The notes under the pieces are model-generated. The model was not told the origin of the DNA. It worked only from the letters and a program-made list of their open reading frames with translations, and searched no databases. Below are positions 38,101 to 48,277 of a stretch of 64,000 bases of DNA, in pieces. Positions within the stretch are counted from its first letter, which is position 1, and every line of letters starts with the position of its first letter. Origin of the DNA: Liolophura sinensis (Eukaryota > Mollusca > Polyplacophora > Chitonida > Chitonidae); contig NC_088304.1 in NCBI RefSeq assembly GCF_032854445.1, positions 11,111,704 through 11,175,703 on the forward strand, written 5' to 3'. Both the position numbers and the translations under genes were made by a program.

Positions 38101-40157
38101 GTTGTATTAATGGGCGTAGAAAATCTGAGCTGAGAACAGTGATGTAAAATATGTGCAACGGAACCACATTTAAGATCAATGAGACGTCCATGGTGAATGT
38201 AACACGTGTACCTGTGAGCACATGGTTATGGTAAGTTGTATACACGACACATCTAAGTAACCTACTGAACATTGCTTGTGAAAGTTTAAGACGTTTATAA
38301 AGTTTTAATTACCTTCTTTTCTCACATGAAAGTAAATGTACTGTTTATTATGCACATTCTCAGGACCTGTTTGTCCGGTATGTGAGTGCAAGACGTGTAA
38401 AACTGGTTACGTCATTGACCGAGATGGCTGTCAAACGTGTCGTTGCAAAGATCCGAAATGTGAGGTGAGATAAATGGCCCTAGATCGGAGTCTTTCTTCT
38501 TCATAGATACGCTGCCTTGCGTTTTTTTTCCCGTGCCATTATGTTATGTTGTAGTAAATTTGTGACAAGTATAATAATACATATACTGGTTATAATAATT
38601 GGTATATGAAAATACGACTTTTGGCAGACAGTCGTCGTATAAGTGAAATATTCTCGAGCACAGCGTAAATTGCCAATCGGATAAATATTCGGCACATCTG
38701 GTGATCTTTATGGAGTATTTAGAACTATTTTTATCCCATTTCTCCACAGCGGGTCAAGTGTGAAAAAGGATGCACCTGTATTTCCGGACATTGTATGTAT
38801 ATACTGTATATGTTGTTATTGCATGTAATAATACCAAAGCATTATGCAAATAATCGCTTCTGTTGCGTAAGGATAAAAGTAAAAGGAGGGACTACGTTTA
38901 CAAACTAAACTATAGTGCTTGACTTAACGAGGCTGTTTTACGAATACCAACGACAGTGTTTGACTCATTCAGTCATTCCTTACAATCTGTAAGCTACTGT
39001 GATTTTCATTGAATAGTTTGAGTTATCAGGCTAATGTGACAATGTGAAGAAACAACGCATTCGAGATGATATAATACAACCAAAATATACACATCAGCAT
39101 GCTAATCTTAACGTTTCTCGGAGCCCTTCAAGTTAATCAGTTCCAATCGCAAAAAGCTAGACCTATGGCTAAAACACCTCCCCAAGCAGAGGTAAACCAC
39201 TGGCGTATGATTTTGTCACATGTTCAAATGTTCCTGAGATATCCGTCACATATATTTTACTTATTGCAACACATATCCCAAACGTTTTCCAGGCTGCCCG
39301 AACAGCGTATTGTCTCAGAAGTGCGACGATCCTTGTGCTGACTACAACTGCGGCTACTTTAAAGTCTGCAAGTGAGTATTCCCTGAGGTAAATGGCTATA
39401 TGTGACCTAACATGACAGATTCTGTCAGATATTTTCATCGAGTCAAACGTCTCTCAAGATGCACTTAATCAGAAGCATTGACGTTTGATTTGAAGTCAAC
39501 AATCGTCTTACTCACATTAATGCTTGAATATCCGGTAACGCCAAAAGTATGACATTATCTTGACGGCATGGTGTTTCACGAAGCAGTCGCAAATTCCGCC
39601 TGGCGTATTTTCCATGGCATCATATAGTGAAGAGATAGGCAACCATGGTAAATGCATTTGGTGTAGTGCTGTGACGGCTTTGTAAGATGGTCTGCAGAGC
39701 TCTAGTTGCCCTGTTGTTGAAGTTTTCTTTGCCAAAGATCACATGTACGCATTGCACGTAATAAAAGAGTCAGTTAGAAAGCCATGTTGACTCATCAGTG
39801 ACTGATTCGAATCCAAGAACATAATATAATCGTACATAAAGCATACCGCCATTGGGACACCAGCCATTCAGGCGTCTGTAATTGGTGAAAGATAATAATG
39901 TTTCCTCTATTTTCAGACCATACTGCAATTGCCTTGCCAAATGCGTCAGACGCTTTCCACGCAAATGGCGCCGTGGACGACGTCATCGGGGCCACAAACG
40001 CCGCCGTGGCCACAAACGTCACCGTGGCCACAAACGCCACCGTGGCCACAAACGTCACCGTGGCCACAAACGTCACCGTGGCCACAAACGTCACCGTGGA
40101 CACAAACGTTACCGTGGCTACAAACGTCGTGGAGGTTACAGGCGCAACAGACATTAG
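29195..40157 (+). CDS. Secreted protein: two C-type lectin domains, antistasin-like Cys-rich region, RGHKRH-repeat basic tail (11 exons)
   Basis: Exons: 29195-29237, 31160-31334, 31906-32150, 32962-33162, 35390-35584, 36644-36735, 37898-37946, 38364-38464, 38750-38792, 39293-39371, 39917-40157. Every junction has AG/GT ends, all phases agree, and the total is 1464 nt (487 residues plus TGA-free reading to a TAG stop). Residues 1-19 (MTPILAFVFVHITSALVAA) form a signal peptide. CTLD1 is about 20-153 and CTLD2 about 156-286. Residues 287-417 hold short cysteine modules of the pattern CQCKDPC / GCQTCRCKDPKC, as in antistasin-type repeats. The tail 418-487 is Arg/Lys/His/Gly only. No transmembrane segment follows, so the product should be extracellular. 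C-type lectin folds bind sugars, ions or proteins; the ligand here is unknown. An in-frame ATG at 31090 could extend exon 2 instead, but the spliced signal exon fits better. I know no family with this exact domain order; the function is not inferred. Confidence 0.82.
29545..29890. mobile_element. MITE-like element, copy A
   Basis: GTGGCTTCAATTTCGACC at the left pairs with GGTGGAAATTGAAGCCAC at the right. Its left half matches 33300-33440 (TAGGGTAAGTATTCATT). Confidence 0.65.
29890..30025. repeat. Dispersed repeat shared with 51330-51475
   Basis: AAAGAACTGAGAAAGTAGAG and CGTAAAGAGACGGAGTCAAC align with the other copy at lower identity. Confidence 0.4.
30110..30175 (-). repeat. SINE family A, 3' end only
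   Basis: TTTATTTATTTAACTGGTG then TTTTACGCTGTATTCAGG. Confidence 0.6.
30400..30672 (+). repeat. SINE family A, two fragments in tandem
   Basis: A tail-containing piece (30400-30478) is followed by a copy with partial head and body (30486-30672), both sense on plus. The second retains CAATGACCCAGGAGCTTCCC and AAATATTCTTGAGCACGG. Confidence 0.65.
31160..32150 (+). other. C-type lectin-like domain 1 (two exons)
   Basis: The domain starts SCPLGWQSFGEFCYVG and continues across the 31334/31906 junction to the terminal ATICKQK. The WWIGL core and the W-S-D / Y-L-N-W strand signatures are present, and the outer and inner cysteines are kept. The calcium and sugar site is not canonical: an EPN or QPD triplet is absent (the loop reads NENTTEQC) and the WND position reads PTDC. 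A classic calcium-dependent sugar site is therefore doubtful. Confidence 0.8.
31611..31861. repeat. 62-bp direct repeat in intron 2 of the lectin gene
   Basis: ATCCGTGTTGGCCTTGACCA ... TTTGTCGGAGTTTAGGGTCT occurs at 31611-31675 and at 31800-31861. Confidence 0.8.
33300..33540. mobile_element. MITE-like element, copy B, tight hairpin
   Basis: Arms GGGCAATAATCCAGGAGCTA and GCCCCTGGATTATTGCCC are separated by a short A-rich loop. It lies in intron 4 of the lectin gene. Confidence 0.7.
33670..34235. repeat. SINE family E cluster in inverted arrangement
   Basis: A minus copy (33670-33892), a plus tail fragment (33893-33990) and a plus copy (34056-34235). The head reads CTGCTGGTCGAGTGGTCTAG with GGTCGCTGGTTCGAAATCC (B box); the tail reads AGAAAGTGTAATCCCTATTA. 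Together they form a long stem in intron 4 of the lectin gene. Confidence 0.8.
34310..34428 (+). repeat. SINE family A fragment
   Basis: Diverged middle body (CGTACGTGGGAAGGTTTCCC) within intron 4 of the lectin gene. Confidence 0.6.
34750..35060. repeat. 18-bp minisatellite in intron 4
   Basis: About 17 copies of CACGGTCTGCTTACATCA with small changes. Frames through it are open by repetition only. Confidence 0.85.
35615..36490. repeat. Degenerate satellite with units of about 65-75 bp
   Basis: Units like GTTCGCTAGTCTAGCACATC ... GCTGCAGACGACAACGCGGT occur from 35615 to 35885 and again from 36295 to 36490, split by the TIR element. Two neighbouring pairs form a 134-bp higher-order unit. Confidence 0.65.
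35889..36300. mobile_element. TIR element inserted in a degenerate satellite
   Basis: AGGCGTCGCTCTATCTTTCG at about 35918 and its inverse near 36280, with TTTACGTCACTGCCACTAAT in the arms; about 400 bp. Part of the inside matches 48805-48960. Confidence 0.65.
37224..37350 (+). repeat. SINE family A, 5'-truncated
   Basis: CTCACCATAACGCTGGCCGC then GTGAAATACTCTTCAG and an AATCGAATAAAG tail; lies in intron 6 of the lectin gene. Confidence 0.7.
38622..38690 (+). repeat. SINE family A, 3' end
   Basis: GTCGTCGTATAAGTGAAATA core with tail CCAATCGGATAAATA; in intron 8 of the lectin gene. Confidence 0.7.
39972..40157 (+). repeat. 18-bp coding minisatellite giving the RGHKRH tail
   Basis: The last exon carries about eight units of CGTGGCCACAAACGTCAC, read as R-G-H-K-R-H. 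The variants are RGHKRR at the start and RGHKRY, RGYKRR and GGYRRNRH at the end, followed by a TAG stop. The unit length is a multiple of three and stop-free, so other frames on both strands are also open; they are shadows. The resulting tail has no acidic residues and is likely to bind polyanions, metals through histidine, or mineral; this is inference. Confidence 0.85.
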
Positions 40158-40439
40158 AAACGTCACAGCCATCGCGGTTACAGCTGTAATGAATGTAAAA
40201 GTCTGTCAGTCAATGTATTTAAAATTATGACTTTTGAATAACACGAGAGAGTCATTTCACTGACTTTTGTGTACTTGCCTTCTGTTCTACTGTTGATTTA
40301 TTTTATTATTTCACCAATACGACTATTACTCATATTTAATATATAAACACATTAAAACAATGCAATGGAATCAGACCTTAGGGATACTTAGTCCACCAGT
40401 AGAATCCCGTTTTATGCAGGAATGAAATACAAGAAAATC

Positions 40440-40570
40440 ACAGCAAATAAAACCAGAGCAGCGACGACAGTGTGATACCTGACAATGGTCACACGTAATC
40501 GGTGAAATACGCTCTCTTGTCAGTTTACCTCAGTTAGGGTTTTATTCTAACTGTTGGCGCAGATGTGTAA
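40440..40570 (-). repeat. Dispersed repeat family C
   Basis: AATAAAACCAGAGCAGCGAC and GGTGAAATACGCTCTCTTGT blocks match the 3250 copy. Confidence 0.7.
40446..40451 (+). terminator. Possible polyadenylation signal of the lectin gene
   Basis: An AATAAA hexamer lies about 290 bases after the stop codon of the lectin/RGHKRH gene. It falls inside a dispersed repeat (family C), so the match may be chance; a second AATAAA occurs near 41338. Confidence 0.3.
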
Positions 40571-40901
40571 AAAGTATTATCCTAAGACTCCCTTGCACCA
40601 TGGTTTATACTATTCAAGCGACACGACTGTGTTGTTAACCTGACCAGGTGATTATTAGATGTAATGATTAACTTCATCATTCTTTGACTAAGGCGTAAAA
40701 AACGAAACAAATAAATAAATCACCTTTGTCATGTTTTTAAGATGGTCACTGCTACATCATTTTCCGTATAACGGTGGCTATGTAAAGAAACTCAGGCAGA
40801 TAACTGACTCCTTAACCTGATTATCACCCACAGAGGTTTGAACTGAGGCAATTCACCCGCTTCGGGTAGCAACGAGCCGTTTGAACTCGTTTTAGGTATA
40901 A

Positions 40902-41168
40902 TCAATTTATTCTTTTGATTTGTGTTTTACGCCTTACTCATGAAAATTTCACTTATACCACACTGGTCAACATTATGGCGAGACGAAGAGGGACAGGGCC
41001 CGCGGGAAACCCACGACAATCCGTCGGTTGCTGGCACATCTTTCCATGGAAGGTCGGAGAGAAAGCCAGCAAGATCTGGTCTTGAACTCATAGCTGCCGC
41101 CTTGGTGAGAGGCTCCTGTGTCATTGCGCCACGATGGCATGTTAACCATTTAGGCCACGAAGGACCCA
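40902..41168 (-). repeat. SINE family A, full length
   Basis: From the tail through GTTTTACGCCTTACTCATG to the head complement GTTAACCATTTAGGCCACG. Confidence 0.82.
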
Positions 41169-41689
41169 TATATGATCCAAAACCACACCATTATATAGCA
41201 CACTGAACAATGGGAGTAAACATCATGAAATCAGAAAGTTTATTTTTGTATATGTTCAGTTACAAAACGTGATTTATGTCATAAAGTGAACAGAAAAGTT
41301 ACACATGTGCTAGGTCTATGTATGCTGAATGTATCAAAATAAATCTTTCCACACAGGACATACGGTACAAAACGTACTAAATGAAGACAACAAAAACAAG
41401 TGTTTGTCATCACAGTGCATTTTGCAAGTTTTCCCACGTCATAAGATAATAAAGTAGTTTAATAAGACATTGATCGTTTAATTATTATTATTTGACAATG
41501 TGGCAATATCCCAGTGACGTTGAATGGTAACTGTACGAAACTTATCTGTACAACTCAGTGTAACGTTTGACATCTAACACCTAGACCAAGATATTGTCTT
41601 GCTGAAATGTCACGATGATATCCCTTTTGGTCGGCAATCATTAAGTTGTCTGTGAGACTGTGTCTAAATGAGTTTGAGAGACAGGTGTA

Positions 41690-41775
41690 ACTGGATCCGT
41701 TGACGAAGTAGAATCCGATGACGTGGTTGGATCTGAGGACGCCGTTGGATATGATGACGTTTTTAGATATGATTT
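41690..41775. repeat. 18-bp degenerate repeat
   Basis: GTTGGATCTGAGGACGCC-like units. On the minus strand they read as Ser/Thr/Asp-Pro repeats in a 48-codon frame (41811 down to about 41660), with no splice support found. Confidence 0.5.
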
Positions 41776-42532
41776 AACCAATTGAACCATGTTGCGGAAG
41801 ATGGGGACGAAGACGTGTTAGGCGGTTTTTCCAAGCTATGCCCTTCAGAAGGCAACATAGACACGTTGTCCTTGTTAGGCTTCTCAGGTGATTAGGAGAG
41901 ATACAGGTATCCATTAGCTGTGCCCAAGGTGCTCAGGGAATGTCCACGTGTGAAATTAGGGAGTTGATACTTCGGCTTTGGCACTCTTAGGCAATCTTTT
42001 ACGCCTCCAAACTATTCATGGAAAATACGTTAACAGATATCCGCGAGAGACATAAGGTCAGTTAGGTTTCCTCGGAGATATCCCTCAAACATTTGTTATC
42101 AGGATACTAGATACATCACGGCACAGTAAGAATCAGGCCTTGCCCTGAACCTTTACAGTCTAGTGATAGTCAGACCACTTTATAGTTTCGAAACTGTACC
42201 AACTATGATCTGTCGTATTTGAAATTTAACTTCCACGTTACTGATGAGGTGAGATATAATACCTTGACGACAATGTCTAAGATATCATAAAACCACCGTG
42301 TAAAAATGATATTCTGAATTGTATGCAAACAGGACACTGAACGCAAGACTTCCAAATGCTTAATTCAAATACTTGTGTATCACCATGGGGATGTGATGTC
42401 AATCATATGCAGGAGGCAATAAGAAAGTACAGCACATACCAGTAATGAAAGAAATGGCAAGTCTTTAGAGTTTAAGCATACAACGGAAAACCAAAATCTT
42501 TTCAAACATAGAAAATGTTGACCTATACATAG

Positions 42533-43198
42533 TCAAAGGGAATTGTAAATTGCAGGAAAACGAAATTTAAAAATAAAAAATAAATAACAATAAATACCAT
42601 CATCAGATGTTATCTTTGAATCTGATGTCCAGATCATTTTTTTAAATGCCCGCTTAAGACAAAAAGAAACTTTTTCTGAAGCTACAGTATGTGTGTTTTG
42701 GCTTGCCTTGGCGCCTCGGGTTTCTTCAACTTGGCTGGCTGCTGCCTGCTGTCGGCCATTAGGTGACTGCGGGCTCCGTGATGATGACTGAAAGCCCCTA
42801 TTGTCTGTTTGAATAAGTTGATAAAACCCGTGAAGTACGGATGTATAATAATACAAAATCTCTTCGCCTCATAGTACTGGGGTTTGCAGTTGAGCAGCTT
42901 ATACATTGAAGGGTAAGGTAAAGATAATTTCGGTACAATAGGCAAATTATTAACATTTAAGTTAAAGCTTGTTGACAGGCAGATAGAAAGCTATATTGAA
43001 TCTTTGGATAGTTTAGTTCTTAAAAGATATACGCAAAGCCATTTGTCGGTGTAATGCCTTATCTATTTGAAAGTCTAGATGAAAATTAAATTAAATTCAG
43101 CAACACTCACCGTAATCTGTGTTGGACAGGGGGTTGATCCTCCGTAAGGCGTAAGTCGCCATTGTAATAAATGTAAGGAAAATCATGTTGATCTTGTT
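42533..43198 (-). CDS. Candidate small secreted peptide gene (two exons)
   Basis: A minus-strand exon 43198-43111 follows a strong acceptor (a pyrimidine run ending TTTTCCAG) and holds ATG at 43186, then MIFLTFITMATYA and LRRINPLSNTDY, ending at donor G|GTGAGT. The best matching next exon starts at 42804 after TTCAAACAG and reads in phase as DNRGFQSSSRSPQSPNGRQQ and on through a Gln/Ser/Lys-rich stretch to a stop at 42533. The end of that exon is AT-rich and hydrophobic, so a further splice is likely. Length would be about 115 residues. No family is recognised; the shape recalls a propeptide, but no dibasic-amide sites of a neuropeptide precursor stand out. Confidence 0.3.
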
Positions 43199-46011
43199 CT
43201 GGAAAAGATTAGAAAAAATACATGCAAATGAAAAATTATTGAGCAAACTTAAAAAACATTTTTATACTGACAATGTCGTTTTTTGACCTACTTATACTTC
43301 TTAACAGAATCATTCCATATGCATTCTACAAATATAAAGCTTTCACTGCGTTCACGAACGAGTGATGAGCAGGACAGAAGCAGGAAACTCAGCAGATTTA
43401 GAAGTGTGAAACGGCAGAAAGTTAAACATTAGAAGATTAAATGTCGGCAATCAGAGAAAAATAATGTTTAGCAGTCTGAGAGCTTTACAATGGCATTTTA
43501 GCTGACTAAGAAGTGTACGGTAAGAAAAATAGAGCGTTTTAAACGGTACAAAATGTGAAGTAAGTGAAGGAGAAAATTAGAAAGAATGGGACAATCGAAG
43601 CGGCTTTTCAGTAGTAAACCATATGCGACAACAGAATGCGACATTACGGGGTAATTTAAAAAAAAAATCCCAGTTATTTTCCTATTGTCGAGGAAAGGGT
43701 TTAATGGCGTCAGACAATTTTGATCAACAGTAAAAGTTTTTTTTAAATGTGTTTTAAAACGCGTTTGCTGAAAGTCACTAAAACACTTAAAGCCTTTACA
43801 AAAACATGACTCCATCAGCAGTGGCAAAAATAAAGTGACTGTTGATCACTCTCACTCGTCCTCATGACTATACACATGTATATATATTCTGCTGTACCTG
43901 TAGACTGGAAAAATCCGATTTCATTCACTGATATCTTCGCCACAGTCGTGTAGACGTGTTGCTTCGATATCACGCTGCGCAGATGATGACGTTACAATCA
44001 GCGCGTTGACCACACCTGATACGCCTTCGTAATGTTCCGGTGTACGACTTTCGGTACTTCTCGGCAAATGACGTCATCTGCATTGCTCAGAGGAAAGGAA
44101 CTGTTATAAAGACATCTGTTAAAGGGAACATACCGCCAGGAGAAATTCTGCATTTTTCAGCTGGTTCAATTAAATACAAAAATGATTTGAGTCTGATCGT
44201 AACGAAATCTCCAGGCCCCTGGATCCAACACTGGTCTATTATAAAGTGTTCCCAATTCTCTACGATCTGCGGGGCAGAGATGAAGTTATACGGTAGGTTG
44301 CAAAATTAACACACAACTCAGTGTCTGACAAGTTCACGGACATCTCTCGTCGTCAACACTAGGGGAGGTAACCCATTTAAAAATGTCATGTTTTGAAATG
44401 TTGCGACTGGTGTGAGTCGATGATCGAAGGGAAACCCCGGAGAAAACTTCATCCAGTTCTTTGTCCCGAGAAATACCCCCAGTTTCTTGAAAGGACCCTT
44501 TGCAATTAGACAGGAAATCGTCCCACCTCGGGGCAGCAGAGGGGTCTATTTGTTTTCATGCAGAAAAACGAGACAAATTTATTTGGATATGAAGTAAAAT
44601 TACTGAAGAACATGTGTGTGAAGAATTGTACGGATATGATTTATCCCTTTTGTTTTATTGTAAGAAAAAAGTAGGGTTAAAATCAGATTTTGATACTTTA
44701 CTTAAGGCGTTTTCCTGCGGGAATTCGCATCACAATAAAAATAGGATTACATGAACCAAAATCATTTCCACACATTTGATGTCTAGTTAGGGAGTAGTAA
44801 GCTACAACGAAATATCGTGTTGATTCACGCAATCATATTTTATAAATCGAGAAACGAAAGAGAATATTTTTGAAGATCATAGGAACTCTACAATCAACAT
44901 AACATTTCATGGCTCCTGACACAGTGTCCACATTGATCCAGCCGTAACATGGGTGCCTTGAAGTCGTTGAGTCGAATACGGTTATGTGTTGGATTACTGT
45001 AATTGCATACCGGTATACTTTTGCTTTTAGTGCTTAACAAAGTGAATTAATGGAGGGGAAATTTGAACAGGAAAAATTTTTTTACATATATTGTCTAGCT
45101 ATATGTTAGATAAGTTTAAATATATTGTTGTAAATGTATACCGATCCTAAATACATGTAGTATTTTTCCTATTGAAGCCCAGCGCTAGTCACTTCAGCTT
45201 ACATTGTAAGGGGCCACCCGTTTATCAGTTTAGCTTCGTAACAGATGTCCGTTAATGATACTGTCATTTATTGACGACATAATTCGCAAGACAAAACATG
45301 TTTCAAAAACCAACATTGGACGGAAAAGGATATTATCCTATGCATTTAACTGTACACTGTAAGCTGATGGTTAGCAACGAATATTTTAGTTTGGCCTATT
45401 TCACTGGCCACACCTCTTACATGACAACTTCAACTCCATACTGGAAACACCTTTGCGTCCTTTCGCGGATGATCTGTCAGTGTGAGTAGACTGGCAATCG
45501 ACCTGAACGACAGGTCCCATCTAGTTGCAAGGGGTCTTTTTCGGCCTGATCCTCAGTCGATGCAGTGGGGCTGAACTGCGGGCAGATTCTCGTGATTGGA
45601 CACCAATGGAGTGGACTGGCTGGCCCGAGGTGTTGTGCAGCCTTAGGAGATGAGGGTCAACGGCCTGACAGTGGGACGACAGCTGTCAAACGTTTCGGCT
45701 TCACTGAGCCCGGGACAACGGACTGGATTTCGGACGTTTAGCAGGCACGGTTATAGCAGAAATACAAGCAATGATAGGCGCAATCATCGTGTATATAAGA
45801 CTATCAAACTTCTGAATGAATTTCAGAAGATAACGTAAAAAAGGAGAAACTGTTCTGTTATAGTCTAAATGACACACCCTTGTATATAAAACAGACTCTC
45901 AAGTGGGGTAATTTAACAGCCACGGTGAATGGGGATCTCTCTACGGCTATGGCTCTATATACGTATGAAAAAGTCCTAGTTAACTGGCTATATTGGATGT
46001 CGATGTGAGTG
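43199..46011. other. No confident gene
   Basis: Several short frames. One (44010-44306) ends beside a donor-like G|GTAGGT but has no acceptor or recognised motif. The 45490-45780 stretch is relatively GC-rich without a clear product. Confidence 0.4.
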
Positions 46012-46180
46012 ATTTATTTATTTATTTGAATAAAATCTCAGGCCGCACTCAATAAAATTTCATTTATGCCTATGCCGTGGCGGTCATCATTATGGTGGGA
46101 GGAAACCGGGCACAGCCACGACCATCTGCAGGCTGATGACAGATCTTCCCACGTACGATCGGTGAGGAAGCCAACAGAAG
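46012..46180 (-). repeat. SINE family A, head missing
   Basis: TTTATTTATTTATTTGAATA tail and GGTGGGAGGAAACCGGGCAC body. Confidence 0.78.
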
Positions 46181-46689
46181 TCCATGTAAGTCACGTCTGC
46201 ACATGGGCGTATTTACTATAGGTTAAAGAAATTCATTAATTTATTTGCTAATTTAATTGCTCTATACATCAGGTTTATGGCTGGAGAGCAGATTGCATTA
46301 CCAGGTTAGAAAAGAGGTATAAGAGGTACCGTGGAACATACCTCTAATGGGTCAAGGGCCTTTTGCTTTCATATGTGTATTTCCTCTCCCCCCACCTCCC
46401 CTAACTACAATCCATTCAGGCTTGTACACATTACATGGAACTGACTGATTGCGATCTTCTGATTGATTGGCGCCAGTGCATTTTTGGGGGGAATTAACAG
46501 TAGTATCAGCAGTAATAGAAACTGACTTATTTCCCTGAAACGGAAAGACAACTTTGTCAACAGACCGAATACAATACGTCTCGGACAAGGTCGATATATA
46601 CTTCGTGCAACCATCTTAATCAGTATATTATCGGCGGGGAAATGTGCAGTGCCCGGATCAGAGGCATACATCACATCATTATTTATAAC

Positions 46690-46885
46690 TTTATTATGTA
46701 AGAGGTTGTCTCAAATACCAACCATACAAAAATATTTTCAAATACCCTTTTCTCCTAAAAAAATCATCGAAAAAATATTAAAAACCATATATGCAAATAC
46801 GTTTTAACAGCAGATTTTGGCATGATTATAATGATTCTTCTCCTTTAAAACAAAGGACGATTAAAAGAAAGAAAAAAAGCACATA
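46690..46885. repeat. Dispersed repeat, shared with 14533-14700
   Basis: CTCAAATACCAACCATACAA, then AAACCATATATGCAAATACG and TTCTTCTCCTTTAAAACAAA. Confidence 0.6.
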
Positions 46886-46960
46886 TATTGCTACATGTTT
46901 TGTAATTTTGGGTATCATAGCAATGGCTTTATCAGTCACTATAAACATCACATCTTTAAG

Positions 46961-47220
46961 GGGCCTCGAAGGCTCAGTTGGTTAGCGCGCGAGCGGAGCG
47001 TAATGACCCAGGAGCCTGTCACGAATGCAGTCGCTGTGAGTTGAAGTCCAGCTCAGGCGGGCTCCCTCTCCGGCCTTACGTGGGAAGGTCTGCCAGCAGC
47101 CTTAGGATGGTCGTGATTTTCCATCGGGCCCTGCCCGGTTTCTTCCCACCATACTGCTTGTCGCCGTCGTATAAGTGAAACATCCTTGAGTACGGCGTAA
47201 AACAATAATCAAATAAATAA
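46961..47220 (+). repeat. SINE family A, full length, sense
   Basis: Head GGCTCAGTTGGTTAGCGCGC (A box) and GAGTTGAAGTCC (B box), body, and tail AATCAAATAAATAAATAAA. It defines the tRNA-derived structure of the family. Confidence 0.9.
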
Positions 47221-47221
47221 A

Positions 47222-47460
47222 TAAAATATTTGATTGGTGTTTTTCGCCGGGGTGTCACATTTAACACGGCGGATAACATTATGGTGGGAGGAAACCGGGC
47301 ACAGCCCGGTGGAATCCACGATCACTTGCAGCTTGGTGGCAGGCCTTTTCGCGTTCGACCGGAAAGGAAGCCAGTATGGGGTAGACATGAACTCGCAGCG
47401 ACCGCATTTTTTGAGAGGCTTCTGAATTATTGTGCTAACCACTCGGCCACGGGGGTTCCT
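47222..47460 (-). repeat. SINE family A, full length, inverted against the previous copy
   Basis: Starts at the shared tail and runs to GCTAACCACTCGGCCACGG. It abuts the 46961-47220 copy tail to tail. Confidence 0.85.
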
Positions 47461-48162
47461 TACAACGGCTATATATTATGAAAATGCATCACTCCGCTTT
47501 TGATGAAGCGTTTGCCATAATGTCTACTCCCTAATGTTAATTGAACACACCTATTCTTAATGTATGTTTGTGCGCAAACGCTACCGACCTTGTAGCTCGT
47601 GTCGCGCTCCGTCGGGCTGTGGCCCGTGCCACCAGTACGGTAGCATTCGTGCACGATTTGGCTTTCAATTCATTGGCTTTCACTGGTTTAGAATTACTCT
47701 TATTTTTGCTATTCTATAATCACATTTAACAAAAAGTAACATGAAAATAATTACATGGATCAGGTTGATCAGGCAGATTCTCGAGTGCCAATAAAATAAC
47801 CAAAAATAAAGGGACCAAGCTTGTGGTGCTAACAGTCCACTAGCAAAATTCAGGGGCCACTTTCACAAAGATTTCGTACTTGTGCGATATTGCACAAATA
47901 GGAAAATGGTATGGTAACGATAGTGACTTACAAAACATCGTACGAAAAATGTACGATAAAAAATGTCATACGCCGCTGTGTGAAAGTGGCCCGATGTCCA
48001 GCCTCCAAGCGTTGTGAGAAATTCAAAACCAGTGACGTCTTATAAATTGCAATTAACGTCACTGCATTTTTAATGCCGTTGACGTCATTGTGATAGGGGG
48101 TGTGTAATTTGCTATTATTTAAGAATTTACATGAACATTTTGAATAAAATCCTAACTTATTG

Positions 48163-48268
48163 GCCTGGTGTCAGTATAATGTGACTGAAGACACCGAATA
48201 TGCACACACACATAATGACTCCTCGTTGTCGTCTGACTGAAATATGCCAAGTACGACTTTAAACCCTA
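48163..48268 (+). repeat. SINE family B, internally shortened
   Basis: GCCTGGTGTCAGTATAATGT then ATGACTCCTCGTTGTCGTCT. Confidence 0.72.
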
Positions 48269-48277
48269 AGTATATAT

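Larger units (their letters stand above)
36644..39371 (+). other. Cysteine-rich antistasin-like region (five small exons)
   Basis: Five exons of 43-101 nt code for modules rich in cysteine. Exon 8 is the most diagnostic: spaced cysteines, then GYVID-RDGC-QTCRC, matching the C-x2-G...D...GC-x2-C-x-C core of antistasin-type inhibitors. Exon 6 ends CGVKLCQCKDPC and exon 10 begins CCPNSVLSQKCDDPC. The modules are shorter and less regular than textbook antistasin repeats, so protease inhibition is only a possibility. Confidence 0.6.

Noticed and set aside
38170-38230. Extra cysteine exon GECNTCTCEHMVM between exons 7 and 8
   Set aside because: It ends at a good donor and looks antistasin-like, but it would leave phase 0 before exon 8, which needs phase 1, and its acceptor is weak. 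It may be a decayed exon.
39795-40230. Other open frames (TVATN-type and PQTSPWP-type repeats) over the RGHKRH exon
   Set aside because: They arise because the 18-bp unit has no stops in other frames; only the RGHKRH frame joins in phase to the upstream exons and keeps cysteines before the tail.
44010-44309. Open frame with YDFRYFSANDVICIAQ
   Set aside because: No ATG, no acceptor and no recognised motif; only a donor-like GTAGGT at its end.
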